NCBI RefSeq assembly: GCF_019139535.1
Contig: NZ_CP077073.1
Span: 323,501 to 387,500 of the forward strand
Length of the DNA stretch: 64,000 nt
Direction: 5' to 3'
Origin: Pseudomonas muyukensis
Lineage (GTDB): Bacteria; Pseudomonadota; Gammaproteobacteria; Pseudomonadales; Pseudomonadaceae
Shown here: piece after piece, positions 15,746-25,038 of the stretch
Layout: the number at the start of each line of letters is the position of its first letter
How positions within the stretch are numbered: the stretch's first letter is position 1
Made by a program: the position numbers and the translations under genes
Notes under the pieces: generated by a model
Databases searched by the model: none
Told to the model about the DNA's origin: nothing
What the model saw: only the letters and a program-made list of their open reading frames with translations

Positions 15746-17221
15746 CGGATTGCGGTCTCGTAAGTGCTTTTCCCTCGTGGCAACATTCTCGCCATATCTG
15801 ATTCTCGTTTTTATATAGCCGATCTGGCCAACTGCAACTTGATCACCTGCGATGAAGCTAGCAGTTATTTTAGCGATAACATCCGCAAGCTCTTTAATTG
15901 CTGATATTTTTCCAAAGCTGGCCTTTAGTATAGGGCTTTCGATTTCACGGTGATAGTTTTTAGATACAAGTCTTATGGCGGCTTCTGAAAATCGTTTGGC
16001 GTTTGCTTCAGCAGTGTAAATCTCACAAATCATTTCGCGCTTGCTGCTTAATCTGTGAAGCAAGGGCAGTGTCTTAAACTCTAGTTCGTATCTAGCCTCA
16101 TCCCATTTTTCAATATTTGTTTTTTTTGCGTAATAAATATAGGCAGAAAAATCTGCCACAGCCAGGTTCTGAAGGAGGACATACGCTAACACCGGTTGCG
16201 CGACTATATTTTTTAGTGGCTCCCGAACAATCTCAGATCTATTCTCATCAGGGATTAATGCGCTCCGAGCAACTTGCTCTTTCCAAGACTGTATCTGATC
16301 AGATAACTCTTCAGGTTCGTCTGTTACAATTAATGCGGTAACTGCGACATCGCTCTGCTCTATACCAACATGCGAGAACGCAAGAGAGCAAGTGATTGGG
16401 GTGGCGCCCGAGGCTCCACTGCCGGATCGTTCGGCTATCGCTTTTACTTCCTGCTGAGCAGCTATGTCTTTGAAGGAAAACAATACCAATTTACGTTGAA
16501 GTGACCTTTTGTTGTAGGTGGCAGCTTGGCCCGCTCCTTCTCTTGCTATTCCTTTAAGAGCCTCCCATAAATCAGTAGCGCGATGTTCCGCTCTGAGAAC
16601 TGTCTTAAGTTCATTTATCGCTGACGTGAGCAATGGTGCACCCGAAGTCATGACTCGTAAAGACTCTATATAAAACCCTTGGAGAAATTCATATAATTCG
16701 TGCGGGGTCGCCTGGATCTGTGCGCTATCTAAAATCTTGCATAGCACATCAATGAACTCCCTGAATTTTACGCTAGCCTGAGCTTCTATAGCCCAGAATG
16801 ATTCGCTACTCTCGCTACTTCGAGCACTTTCACAGACAGTTTGAACATTTCTCAGCGATGAGCTGGCGATTTCGTCTGTTAGCGCCCCATAAGTGTCATT
16901 ACGGTTTTCATTTTTTGAAATGATGTAGGTCTTCCAAGAGTTAACAACAACCTCCTTGAAATCTTCATTGGTTTTAGAGGCAGATATTATAAGATGTCGT
17001 TTGACTTGAAAGTGCGCCTTCATCTGAATTGAAGTATCAAGTTCGATGACAACATCATCAAGAGGAGCGCCCAGAGCGGCTTGTTGAAGACGTACACTTT
17101 TAATTTTACTTTGTAATGGTGGCCTGACGGTCTCCGCCAGAAGAGCAGACATGAAATATGCAGCCACATGGCTTTCATAGACAAACCCGGCGCCACCGGT
17201 TAATTCAGTTGACTGAGACAT
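15737..17221 (-). CDS. DUF4297/Cap4-like PD-(D/E)xK nuclease, candidate effector
   Basis: This 494-residue protein begins with a GGAGFVYE start (residues 9-16) followed by LDDVVIEL (54-61) and FQVKRH (71-76). These give the GG...E...D...QxK pattern of the dsDNA nuclease domains found at the N-terminus of Cap4/DUF4297 defence effectors. The remaining 400 residues are helical and unrecognised, possibly a sensor part. It converges on the reverse transcriptase gene, and the two stop regions overlap by 9 bp, a tight arrangement that suggests joint inheritance. The family assignment is by motif and not certain. Confidence 0.6.
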   Translation of the reverse strand: MSQSTELTGGAGFVYESHVAAYFMSALLAETVRPPLQSKIKSVRLQQAALGAPLDDVVIELDTSIQMKAHFQVKRHLIISASKTNEDFKEVVVNSWKTYIISKNENRNDTYGALTDEIASSSLRNVQTVCESARSSESSESFWAIEAQASVKFREFIDVLCKILDSAQIQATPHELYEFLQGFYIESLRVMTSGAPLLTSAINELKTVLRAEHRATDLWEALKGIAREGAGQAATYNKRSLQRKLVLFSFKDIAAQQEVKAIAERSGSGASGATPITCSLAFSHVGIEQSDVAVTALIVTDEPEELSDQIQSWKEQVARSALIPDENRSEIVREPLKNIVAQPVLAYVLLQNLAVADFSAYIYYAKKTNIEKWDEARYELEFKTLPLLHRLSSKREMICEIYTAEANAKRFSEAAIRLVSKNYHREIESPILKASFGKISAIKELADVIAKITASFIAGDQVAVGQIGYIKTRIRYGENVATREKHLRDRNPLA

Positions 17222-17647
17222 AGTAGATCCATCTAGGATTTTTAAAAGGCCAATTCCATCTAATTCCGATTATTCTAAGTCGCGAATTGACCACCTTTAA
17301 TGCTATCAACCCTGTCGAGAGCCTACTCCCAAATGGCCTAGGGCTTGGCGCTCCAGATCTTGCGAGTGCTTTTTACCACGGACGCGGTCCGAAAACCGCT
17401 TTTGGCCGATAGATGCCGTCTAGCAACGGTAGCCTTTCATCGATAGGTGTCGCTTACCGTCGTTGGAGAACGAGCCCCTGCTTCAGGAAAGCATGAGAGG
17501 CAGCCATGCACTGGGGGCAATCGGTCCCATTTTGACATTTCCGCCTGTATCAATGCTTAGCAAGCCCCAGGTGCCGGGATAGTTTTAGAGATAGACGAAT
17601 CATCACATACAAATAAAAGCCTTACAGATCAATTAGTTAAAAACTTT
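17222..17647. other. Gene-free right end of the island
   Basis: I see no gene or clear repeat here. The last 60 bases are AT-rich (TTAGTTAAAAACTTTTTCGA), as is common beside attachment sites. Confidence 0.5.
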
Positions 17648-17668
17648 TTCGATTCTTGGTGCCACCAT
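17648..17668 (+). other. Candidate right attachment site
   Basis: TTCGATTCTTGGTGCC (17648-17663) matches the tRNA-Thr 3' end at 15 of 16 bases, then ACCAT follows after loss of GGC. A tRNA-style terminator comes directly after it, as it does after the intact tRNA. This is best explained as the old tRNA 3' end displaced by the island. The mismatch and the 3-base gap leave some doubt. Confidence 0.5.
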
Positions 17669-17675
17669 CTCCCAA

Positions 17676-17704
17676 AAGCCTCGACTTCTGTCGAGGCTTT
17701 TTCG
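17676..17704 (+). terminator. Rho-independent terminator (probably the original tRNA-Thr terminator)
   Basis: AAGCCTCGAC (17676-17685), loop TTCT, GTCGAGGCTT (17690-17699), then TTTTC. It lies just beyond the attachment-site copy. Confidence 0.8.
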
Positions 17705-17833
17705 TTTCAGCTCTCCACCCCCCCTGCGACACATCGCCCACCCCACCCACTTCTTGTTTTCGCTCAATAAACCTTACGTTTAAAGCGGCTATTCCTGTGC
17801 CCGACGATTCCCGTCGACTTAAGGAGAAGTCCC

Positions 17834-18985
17834 ATGAGTGAGCAAGAAGGCGTTGCCCTGACCCGGCGTGGCATGCTCGCCGGCAGTGTGTTGCTGGGCG
17901 TCGGCACCTCGGTGCTCGGCACTGGCCTGGCCCGGGCCGCAAGCGCCGCCCCCGCTGCCAGCACCGTCCCCGCCGTGGACCTGGCCAAGCTGGAGCGGGT
18001 CAGCGTCGAGCTGGTGCCGCCGCCGCAGGTGCATGCCCACAGCCAGCGGGCGCCGGGCAAGCCGCGGATCGTCGAGTTCCGCATGGTCATCGAGGAAAAA
18101 GAGCTGGCCATCGACACGGCCGGGGCCTACATCCATGCCATGACCTTCAACGGCTCGGTGCCGGGGCCGTTGATGGTGGTCCACGAAGGCGACTATGTGG
18201 AGCTCACCCTGGTCAACCCGGCCAGCAACAGCATGATGCACAACATCGACTTCCACGCCGCCACCGGCGCCCTGGGGGGCGGCGAGCTGACCCATGTGAA
18301 ACCGGGCGAGCAGGTGAAGCTGCGCTTCAAGGCCGACCGCGCCGGGGTGTTCGTGTACCACTGCGCGCCGGGTGGGGCGATGATCCCCTGGCATGTGGTG
18401 TGCGGCATGAACGGGGCGATCATGGTGCTGCCGCGCGATGGCCTGAAGGACGCCGAGGGCCGGGGGCTGAAGTACGACAAGGTGTGGTACATCGGCGAGC
18501 AGGACTACTACATCCCCCGCGACAAGGACGGCAAGTACAAGCGCTACGCCAACCCCATGGCCAGCTTCGGCGACATGAGCCAGCTGATGAAGGGGCTGGT
18601 GCCCAGCCATGTGGTGTTCAACGGCAGCGTCGGCGCGCTGACCGGCAAGCAGGCGCTGACCGCCAAGGTCGGCGAAACGGTGCTGATCGTCCATTCCCAG
18701 GCCAACCGCGACACCCGCCCGCACCTGATCGGCGGCCACGGTGACTATGTCTGGGCGGCGGGCAAGTTCGCCAACCCGCCGCAACGCAACCTGGAAACCT
18801 GGTTCATCCCGGGTGGCGCGGCGGGGGCGGCGTTGTACACCTTCCGCCAGCCGGGGCTGTACACCTACCTCAACCACAACCTGATCGAGGCGGTGATGCT
18901 CGGCGCGGCGGCGCATGTGCAGGTCGAGGGCCAGTGGAACGACGACCTGATGAGCCAGCTGCAAGCACCGGGGCCGATCCGCTAG
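17834..18985 (+). CDS. nirK: Copper-containing nitrite reductase NirK
   Basis: This 383-residue protein starts with a twin-arginine signal ([10 protein letters not shown], about residues 10-19, then a hydrophobic stretch ending in ARA). Two cupredoxin domains follow. Copper ligands are visible: the [10 protein letters not shown] segment with the type 1 and type 2 His and the catalytic Asp, [19 protein letters not shown] (type 2 His, type 1 Cys, His and Met), and [11 protein letters not shown] in the second domain (type 2 His). It reduces nitrite to nitric oxide in the periplasm. No nor, nirV or other denitrification gene is in the window. No FNR-like site is evident upstream. The ribosome binding site is AAGGAG. 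Confidence 0.9.
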   Translation: MSEQEGVALTRRGMLAGSVLLGVGTSVLGTGLARAASAAPAASTVPAVDLAKLERVSVELVPPPQVHAHSQRAPGKPRIVEFRMVIEEKELAIDTAGAYIHAMTFNGSVPGPLMVVHEGDYVELTLVNPASNSMMHNIDFHAATGALGGGELTHVKPGEQVKLRFKADRAGVFVYHCAPGGAMIPWHVVCGMNGAIMVLPRDGLKDAEGRGLKYDKVWYIGEQDYYIPRDKDGKYKRYANPMASFGDMSQLMKGLVPSHVVFNGSVGALTGKQALTAKVGETVLIVHSQANRDTRPHLIGGHGDYVWAAGKFANPPQRNLETWFIPGGAAGAALYTFRQPGLYTYLNHNLIEAVMLGAAAHVQVEGQWNDDLMSQLQAPGPIR

Positions 18986-19063
18986 CGGCATTGACCTCGG
19001 TCAAGCCACTTGGCCATGCGCGGCATAGCCTGAGCGCAGGCACTCACTTCATGGAGGGAGACC

Positions 19064-19321
19064 ATGGCCAAGAAATTTCCCAGCAACCCCAGCCATCCGG
19101 AGCGGATCTGCTGGGGCTGCGACCTGTACTGCCCGGCCAAGGCGCTGGCCTGCGGCAATGGGGCGGAGCGGACCATGCACCCGGTGGAGCTGTTCGGCGA
19201 GGATTGGGACCAGCTTGATGCGCGGCTGGACCAGCCGATAGCACCAGCGCAGGATCTCCCAGCCAACAGCCCTCAAAACGCCGTACTCACCGTCAACGCC
19301 AGGTTGCGCGGGTCGCCGTAG
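19064..19321 (+). CDS. DUF3079 protein
   Basis: This 85-residue protein matches the DUF3079 pattern: MAKKFPSNPSHPERICWGCD, then YCPAKALACGNGAERTMHP and ELFGEDW, with four cysteines that could bind a metal. The ribosome binding site GGAGG is 7 bases before the ATG. The function is unknown. The last 17 codons overlap the 3' end of the convergent TonB receptor gene, so the C-terminal tail after FGEDW may not be conserved. Confidence 0.8.
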   Translation: MAKKFPSNPSHPERICWGCDLYCPAKALACGNGAERTMHPVELFGEDWDQLDARLDQPIAPAQDLPANSPQNAVLTVNARLRGSP

Positions 19322-21549
19322 ATCGCCCCGGCATAGAACCCGTAGCGGGTGTAGTAGTGCTTGTCGAACAGGTTGTTGGCGTTGAGGCTGACGCTGGTGT
19401 CGTCGGTCAGCTGGTACTTGGCCATGGCATTCCAGATGGCATAGCCCGACCAGTTCACATCGCTGGCGCCGCGGCTCACGCCGTTGCTCGGCTGGCCGGC
19501 TGGCGAGGAGATCGCGCGGATGTTGCTCTGCGCGGTGACCCCAGCGCCGAGGGTCAGGCGCTCCAGCGGGCCGGACAGGCGATAGGTGGTCGAGGCCTTG
19601 AACAGGTGCGACGGGTCGCTGCGCCCGTCGCTGTCCAGGCGCCGGTAGTGCAGGTAGGTATAGCCGCCGTAGACATTCCAGTTGGGGCTCAGGGCGCCGG
19701 CGACTTCCAGGTCGATACCGTCGGTTTCCTGGCCGGAACCCGCCTTGTAGGCGGTGGCGCCGGTCGGGGTCAGCAGGTCGCCGTCCATGACGGCCTTGTT
19801 TTCCTGCTTGGTGCGAAAGTAGGCGGCGGAGGCGTTCAGGCGGCCATCGAACCATTCCCCCTTGATCCCGCTCTCGTAGCTCTGGCCACGGATTGGCTCG
19901 ACCTTGGTGCCGCTGGCGGTCTCCTCGGTCTGCGGGTTGAAGATATCGGTGTAGCTGGCGTACAGCGAGTAGCTGTCGTTCAGGTCGTAGACCACGCCCA
20001 TGTAGGGGGTGACGATGCCATTGTTCTGCTGGTTGCTGCGCACGCCGCTGACGTTGCGGCTGGTGGCTGAGTAGTCGGTGGTACGCACGCCGAGGATCAC
20101 CGCCAGCGGGTCGCTGAGGCTCAGGCGCGTGGCGGCATACATCCCTTGCAGGCGGGTGGTGGTCTTGCTGTGCAGGCCGGTTTTCGACGCCAGCATGGCG
20201 TAGTCGTCGTCCACGCCGTCGAGCCAGTTGCTCAGGCCCAGGCCGTTGTTGGCGCGGAACTGGCAGCCGGCGCCGCCGTTCACCGTCTTGCCGCCGCCGA
20301 CCATGCTGCAGCTGTACTGCGGCGACCAGGCCACGGTGCGGCTGTCGTTGTAGCCGACCATCGCCTGGTGGGTGCGGCCGAGCAATTGGAACGGGCCGGA
20401 CAGGTCGATCTGCGCCGATTGCTGGGTGGTGTCGGTGGAGCTGTGCACGCCATTGAGCACCGCGCCGCTGCCGTCCTGGTCCCAGTAGCCGCCGTAGACG
20501 CCACGGCCGGATGAGTTGACCTTGGCCAGGCCGCGATGGTTGAGGGCCTCGCCGCTGCTCTGGGCGACCTTGAGGTCCAGGCTCCAGTCGTTGTCGAACT
20601 GGTGCGACAGCGAGCCGAAGGTGGTGCGGGTGATGTATTCGCCGAAGCTCCAGCTCGGCACCACGTTGGTGCTGCGCGGCAGGTCGGTCTTGCTGCCGTC
20701 GCCGTACCAGATCGGGATGTTGGCGCCCCAGCCGCCACCGACCACCTTGTTGTATTCGTATTGGTAGCCGGCGCCGAGGGTGGTGGCATCGTCCAGGTCG
20801 AATTCGAAGTTGGCCAGCGCGGCGCGTGAGCGCTCGGACTGGTTGTCGCGGAACGAGTTGGCGTCCTGCTGGGTCATGACCAAACGCGAGCGCAGGCGGC
20901 CGTCCTCGCTCAGCGGCAGGTTCAGGTCGGCCCCCAGGCGGCGCTTGTCCCAGCTGCCATAGGTGGCGTAGGCACTGCCGCCGAAGGTCTTGCCCGGCGC
21001 CTTGCGAATCAGGTTGACGGTGGCCGACGGGTCGCCGGTACCGCCGAGCAGGCCGTTGGCGCCGCGCACGATGTCGATGCGCTCGTACAGGTCCATGTTC
21101 AGGGCGTTGCCGCCGCCACTGAAGTCCGAACCGCCGGGGAACTGCAAGCCATCGATCTTCCAGTTGCTGATCGAATAGCCACGGGCGCGGAAGTCGGTGC
21201 GCCCGCCCACTTCCATCTTGCTCATGCTCACCCCGGGGGTGGTGTCCAGCGCCTGCTCGATGGTGTGGATGTCGCGGTCGTCCATCTGCTGGCGGGTGAT
21301 GCTGGTGACCGACTGCGGGGTCTGCCGCGGCGTCAGCTTCAGCCCGGTCGAGCTGCGGGTGCTTTCGACGGTGTAGCCGATCTGGCCGCTGTCGTCGGCC
21401 ACCGGCAGGGCGCTGCTGTCGATGGTGGTGGCATCCAGCTCCACGGCCTGGTTGCCGGCCGTGGCGGTGGCTGACAGCCCAAGGGCAACGAAGAAGGCAA
21501 GCGGGGTGAGGCGACTGCCGCCTCGGTGAACGGGGTATGCGTCGGTCAT
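19273..21549 (-). CDS. TonB-dependent siderophore receptor
   Basis: This outer-membrane receptor has about 758 residues from the ATG at 21549 (another in-frame start lies at 21567). It has a signal peptide (LAFFVALGLSATATAG), a short stretch before the plug, a plug domain (RQTPQSVTSITRQQMDDRD, then RGYSISNWKIDGLQFPGG, RIDIVRGANGLLGGTGDPSA) and a 22-strand barrel that ends in aromatic Phe (LALTVSTAF). It resembles the FpvA/FhuE-like group for ferric hydroxamate or pyoverdine siderophores, but lacks an evident long signalling domain. It is divergent from a two-component system that may control it. Confidence 0.88.
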   Translation of the reverse strand: MTDAYPVHRGGSRLTPLAFFVALGLSATATAGNQAVELDATTIDSSALPVADDSGQIGYTVESTRSSTGLKLTPRQTPQSVTSITRQQMDDRDIHTIEQALDTTPGVSMSKMEVGGRTDFRARGYSISNWKIDGLQFPGGSDFSGGGNALNMDLYERIDIVRGANGLLGGTGDPSATVNLIRKAPGKTFGGSAYATYGSWDKRRLGADLNLPLSEDGRLRSRLVMTQQDANSFRDNQSERSRAALANFEFDLDDATTLGAGYQYEYNKVVGGGWGANIPIWYGDGSKTDLPRSTNVVPSWSFGEYITRTTFGSLSHQFDNDWSLDLKVAQSSGEALNHRGLAKVNSSGRGVYGGYWDQDGSGAVLNGVHSSTDTTQQSAQIDLSGPFQLLGRTHQAMVGYNDSRTVAWSPQYSCSMVGGGKTVNGGAGCQFRANNGLGLSNWLDGVDDDYAMLASKTGLHSKTTTRLQGMYAATRLSLSDPLAVILGVRTTDYSATSRNVSGVRSNQQNNGIVTPYMGVVYDLNDSYSLYASYTDIFNPQTEETASGTKVEPIRGQSYESGIKGEWFDGRLNASAAYFRTKQENKAVMDGDLLTPTGATAYKAGSGQETDGIDLEVAGALSPNWNVYGGYTYLHYRRLDSDGRSDPSHLFKASTTYRLSGPLERLTLGAGVTAQSNIRAISSPAGQPSNGVSRGASDVNWSGYAIWNAMAKYQLTDDTSVSLNANNLFDKHYYTRYGFYAGAIYGDPRNLALTVSTAF

Positions 21550-21709
21550 GATGCTCTGTCGTACCATTTGGGAAGGTTTCGTATTCGCAGATGATTTTTT
21601 GTTACGATTCTAGGCATCCGCCCCTTCGGCGCCATGGACGGCATGTACGGGGATGTAATCGAACGTAATGCGCAGCCAGGCTGCTGCCTCGCACAGGTAT
21701 CCCCGCACC

Positions 21710-22429
21710 ATGAGCACGACCCTGCTGGTCGTCGACGATGACGACGAAATCCGCGAACTTCTCTGCGATTACCTGGCCGATGCCGGTTACCAGGCCCTGG
21801 CCGCCGGCAACGGCGAGCAGATGCGCGAGCAGTTGGCGCGCCATGCCGTGGACCTGGTGGTGCTCGACCTGATGCTGCCCGGCGAGGACGGCCTGAGCCT
21901 GTGCCGGCAGTTGCAGGCGCAACCCGGCCTGGCGGTGATCATGCTGTCGGCCAAGGGCAGCACCCTGGACCGCATCATTGGCCTTGAGGTGGGTGCCGAC
22001 GATTACCTGGCCAAGCCTTTCGAGCCCCGTGAGCTGGTGGCGCGGATCAAGGCCGTGCTGCGCCGGCCACAACGCCTGGAAACCGCGGCGCAGGACGCCA
22101 CAGTAGAGCCCCAGCGGTTCGCCGGCTTTCGCCTCGATCACGTCAAGCGCCTGCTCACCCTCCCCGACGGCCAGGCGCTGACCCTGCCCCGCTCCGACTA
22201 CCGGGTCTTGCGCGAACTGCTCGAGGCCAACAACCGCGTGGTCTCGCGCGATCAGCTGACGCGCAGCGCGTTTGGTCGCGACCACCTGCCCGACGACCGT
22301 TCGGTGGACATGTGCATCAGCCGCCTGCGCCAGCAACTGCGCCGCGCCGCCAGCCAGGGCGCGCAGATTCTCACCATCCGCAACGAAGGCTACCTGCTGA
22401 GCCTGGCCCGCGAAGCCCTGGGCGCCTGA
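21710..22429 (+). CDS. OmpR-family response regulator
   Basis: This 239-residue regulator starts at the ATG at 21710. Its receiver domain shows VVDDDDE (acidic pocket, residues 8-13), the phospho-acceptor Asp53 in VLDLMLPGEDG and the conserved Lys in YLAKPFEPREL. The C-terminal winged helix contains RSDYRVLRELLEANNRVVSR and SVDMCISRLRQQL. It pairs with the kinase gene one base downstream, and probably controls the divergent TonB receptor or linked genes. Confidence 0.93.
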   Translation: MSTTLLVVDDDDEIRELLCDYLADAGYQALAAGNGEQMREQLARHAVDLVVLDLMLPGEDGLSLCRQLQAQPGLAVIMLSAKGSTLDRIIGLEVGADDYLAKPFEPRELVARIKAVLRRPQRLETAAQDATVEPQRFAGFRLDHVKRLLTLPDGQALTLPRSDYRVLRELLEANNRVVSRDQLTRSAFGRDHLPDDRSVDMCISRLRQQLRRAASQGAQILTIRNEGYLLSLAREALGA

Positions 22430-22430
22430 G

Positions 22431-23810
22431 GTGCGCTGGCTTCGCCGGCTGTGGCCGCGCACGCTGTTCGGCCAGCTGCTGCTGATCATGATCAGCGGCA
22501 CCCTGGTGATCCAGTTGCTGTCCAGCAGTATCTGGTTCGACGTGCGCTTCGCCCAGGTGCTGGAGGCGCCGGTGCGGTTGATCGCGGCGCGCAGCGCGCC
22601 GTTGATCGCCCAGGCCGACTGCCATGGCGCGGCCCTCGCGGTGCCCCGTCACTACCAGGTGCGTTGCGCCGAAACCCTGCCCGAGGGCGAGCACGACGAA
22701 CGCCGCGGCCGACGGCGGATCGAACTGCTGCTGCACCAGGCGCTGGCCTACGAACTGGGCCGCGACCCACAGGCGCGCTTGCTCAAGGTGCGGCTCACCG
22801 ACGAACAGGGCCAGCCAATCGTCTGGCGCAGCCTGTTCGGCCTGCGCACCGCCCAGGCCCACCTGGAGTTCGCCGTGCCCCTGGCCGACGGCCATTGGCT
22901 GACCATCGATGGCCAGGAGCTGCAGGGCTGGAGCGGCGAGTCGGCCTGGGTGCTGATCAGCGACTACCTGCTGCGGGTCTATGCCTTGCGCATCGTCGCC
23001 GTGCTGCTGGTGTGCCTGGTGGCGGTGCGCCTGTGCCTGCGCCCGTTGCGCCGCCTGGCCGATGCGGCCCGGGGCCTGGGGCACAACCTCGAACAACCGC
23101 CGCTGCCGCTGGATGGCCCGGAGGAAGTGCGCCAAGCCGCCCAGGCCTTCAATGCCATGCAGCAACGGCTGATCGGCATGGTCAACGACAAGGCCTACTT
23201 CCTCGCCGCCGTGTCCCACGACCTGCGCACCCCGCTGACGCGCATGCGCCTGCGCCTGGAGCGGCTGGAAGATGGCGAACACAAGGAGCGCCTGCGCCAC
23301 AACATCGCGCAAATGGACGGCATGATCGGCCAGGTGCTCGACTACCTGCGCGCCGGTGAACAGCAGAACCTGCAACAGGTCGACCTCGACCGCCTGGTGG
23401 CCCGGCTGTGCGTCGACCTTGCCAGCACCGAGGAACCCTTGCCCATGCATGGCCAGGCGGGCCAGGCGCGGGTCGACGCCCTGCTGTTGCAGCGCTGCCT
23501 GCAGAACCTGCTGGTCAATGCCCTGCGTTATGCCCAGGACGTGTCGGTCACCCTGGAAAGCACCCGCCATGGGCTGTGCATCCACGTCGACGACCGCGGC
23601 CCCGGTATCGCGCCGGGCTTGCTGGCGACCGTCACCGACCCGTTCGTGCGTGGCGAAGGCTCGCGCAACCAGGCCTCGGGCGGTTACGGCCTGGGGCTGA
23701 GCATCGCCCAGCGCATCGCCGCCAGCCACGGCGGTGAACTGCAGCTAAGCAACCGGGCAGACGGTGGGCTGCGGGTCAGCGTGCGCCTGCCCGCAGGTGG
23801 CCCGGCCTGA
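22431..23810 (+). CDS. Sensor histidine kinase
   Basis: This 459-residue inner-membrane kinase starts at GTG 22431, one base after the regulator stop. It has a TM helix at about 13-35, a periplasmic domain with two cysteines (about 36-180), a TM at about 186-204, a HAMP domain, an H-box AAVSHDLRTPLTRMRL with His263, an N-box QNLLVNALRYA, and G-boxes DDRGPGI and GGYGLGLSIA. The periplasmic signal is unknown; the divergent siderophore receptor gene points to an iron or siderophore signal, by inference. It ends exactly where the convergent hicB ends. Confidence 0.92.
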   Translation: MRWLRRLWPRTLFGQLLLIMISGTLVIQLLSSSIWFDVRFAQVLEAPVRLIAARSAPLIAQADCHGAALAVPRHYQVRCAETLPEGEHDERRGRRRIELLLHQALAYELGRDPQARLLKVRLTDEQGQPIVWRSLFGLRTAQAHLEFAVPLADGHWLTIDGQELQGWSGESAWVLISDYLLRVYALRIVAVLLVCLVAVRLCLRPLRRLADAARGLGHNLEQPPLPLDGPEEVRQAAQAFNAMQQRLIGMVNDKAYFLAAVSHDLRTPLTRMRLRLERLEDGEHKERLRHNIAQMDGMIGQVLDYLRAGEQQNLQQVDLDRLVARLCVDLASTEEPLPMHGQAGQARVDALLLQRCLQNLLVNALRYAQDVSVTLESTRHGLCIHVDDRGPGIAPGLLATVTDPFVRGEGSRNQASGGYGLGLSIAQRIAASHGGELQLSNRADGGLRVSVRLPAGGPA

Positions 23811-24224
23811 CTACTTGCACTCGCCCTGGAGGATCTTCAGCGCCGCCTCGGCCAGAAAGCCCGAGCGGCTCTTGTGTTCGGGGTGGTTCTGCACGTAGCT
23901 GTCGATGCGGGTGAGCAGGTAGGCCGGCAGGGTGATGTTGAGCTTCTCGGCCTTGCCCAGGTAGCGGGTGATATCGATATCGATCAACGCCCAGGTGCAA
24001 CCGGCGTAGGCCGGATTGGCCGCATGCGCGGTGACCTTGCTGGCCTTGGGGATCTCCTGCTGGTCCTGGGCAAGCAGCTCGAGATGGCCCTCGATCGCCT
24101 CGCGGGCCATGGCGATGGCGTTGTCGAGGTCTTCACCCGCCGAAAAGCAGCCAGGGATGTCCGGTACTTCCACGCCCCAAGCGTACTGGTCGTCACCGGG
24201 AAGGATGGCGATGGGAAACAACAT
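23811..24224 (-). CDS. hicB: HicB-family antitoxin
   Basis: This 137-residue protein starts at the ATG at 24224 with GAGGAGG upstream. The N-terminal HicB fold is visible (WGVEVPDIPGCFSAGEDLDN, about 16-35) and the C-terminus is a ribbon-helix-helix DNA-binding part (LNITLPAYLLTRIDSYVQNH). HicB neutralises HicA and represses the operon. It follows hicA by 17 bp. Confidence 0.92.
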   Translation of the reverse strand: MLFPIAILPGDDQYAWGVEVPDIPGCFSAGEDLDNAIAMAREAIEGHLELLAQDQQEIPKASKVTAHAANPAYAGCTWALIDIDITRYLGKAEKLNITLPAYLLTRIDSYVQNHPEHKSRSGFLAEAALKILQGECK

Positions 24225-24241
24225 GGGATAAAGCCTCCTCG

Positions 24242-24433
24242 TCAGCTGGCGTAGACGATCCGCGCCTGGCGCAGGATGCTGGCCGCGGTGGCGGGCAGCA
24301 GGTCCTTCTTCGGGTGCGGGATGGTTACCAGCCCAGGTTTGTCGGGGTGCTTGAAGTGATGGTGGCTGCCTTTGCAACGCACCAGGTACCAACCATCGGC
24401 CTCGATCACCGAAATCATTTCACGGCTGTTCAT
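24242..24433 (-). CDS. hicA: HicA-family mRNA interferase toxin
   Basis: This 63-residue protein starts at the ATG at 24433. The dsRBD-like HicA fold is evident: MISVIEADGWYLVRCKGSHH with the catalytic His in GSHHHFKHP, then GLVTIPHPKKDL. It cleaves mRNA until bound by HicB. Order hicA-hicB is the usual one. Confidence 0.92.
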   Translation of the reverse strand: MNSREMISVIEADGWYLVRCKGSHHHFKHPDKPGLVTIPHPKKDLLPATAASILRQARIVYAS

Positions 24434-24612
24434 GAACCCATTCCTTGGGCTGGCCGATTGGTGGTTAGTATAACCACCAAACAAGCATTATCAACACCAT
24501 ACCCACCACGGCGACGAGCGGGCACCCCGAGTGGGGCAAGTATGGTGAGGGGATCCGGGTTGCGAAGCAGAGAAGTGATGCGCGATCTTTCGCCAACAAA
24601 ACTGCCCAGGGC

Positions 24613-25038
24613 CTAGCGACGCGCCTGGCGCCTTTGCTGGCGGTACTCCGCCAGGCGCATGCGCATCTCGCGATAGCGCTGGCTGTTGAGCAGCAGCAAG
24701 GCCACCAATGCCGCCAGCAGGCTGCCGCTGTAGATGAACATGTTCGGTCCATGCCCATAGGTGGGCAAGGTGATCAGCATGCACGCCACGCACATCCCGG
24801 CTATCAGCCAGCAACCCCAGGCCCGGCCACGCACCACGGCGCCATGGCCCAGGGCGAACAGCGCAAACAGGCCATACAGGCCCAAGGGGAACAGGCCGTC
24901 CTGCGCACAATGACGGCAGTAGGTGCTCCAGGCCAGGGCGAAGGTCCAGGCAACGGCGATGATCGAGGCGAAAAACGCAGCGATGAACACGCCGAAGTAG
25001 CGCCGGAGAAAATCCTTGAGCGGGGCATGGCGCGTCAT
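24613..25038 (-). CDS. Four-TM membrane protein, candidate immunity protein
   Basis: This 141-residue protein has four hydrophobic helices (about 14-36, 47-65, 75-92 and 98-117), a short cysteine pair YCRHC in the first periplasmic loop and a strongly basic C-terminal tail (RLAEYRQQRRQARR). It overlaps the preceding gene by 4 bp (ATGA). No family is recognised. Small membrane proteins translationally coupled to a hydrophobic, glycine-rich protein near T6SS genes are often immunity proteins to membrane-acting effectors; that is inference. Confidence 0.5.
   Translation of the reverse strand: MTRHAPLKDFLRRYFGVFIAAFFASIIAVAWTFALAWSTYCRHCAQDGLFPLGLYGLFALFALGHGAVVRGRAWGCWLIAGMCVACMLITLPTYGHGPNMFIYSGSLLAALVALLLLNSQRYREMRMRLAEYRQQRRQARR

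Noticed and set aside
19273..21549. FpvA-type receptor with signalling domain and sigma/anti-sigma regulation
   Set aside because: The region before the plug is too short for the signalling domain, and the neighbours are a response regulator and histidine kinase, not sigma/anti-sigma genes.
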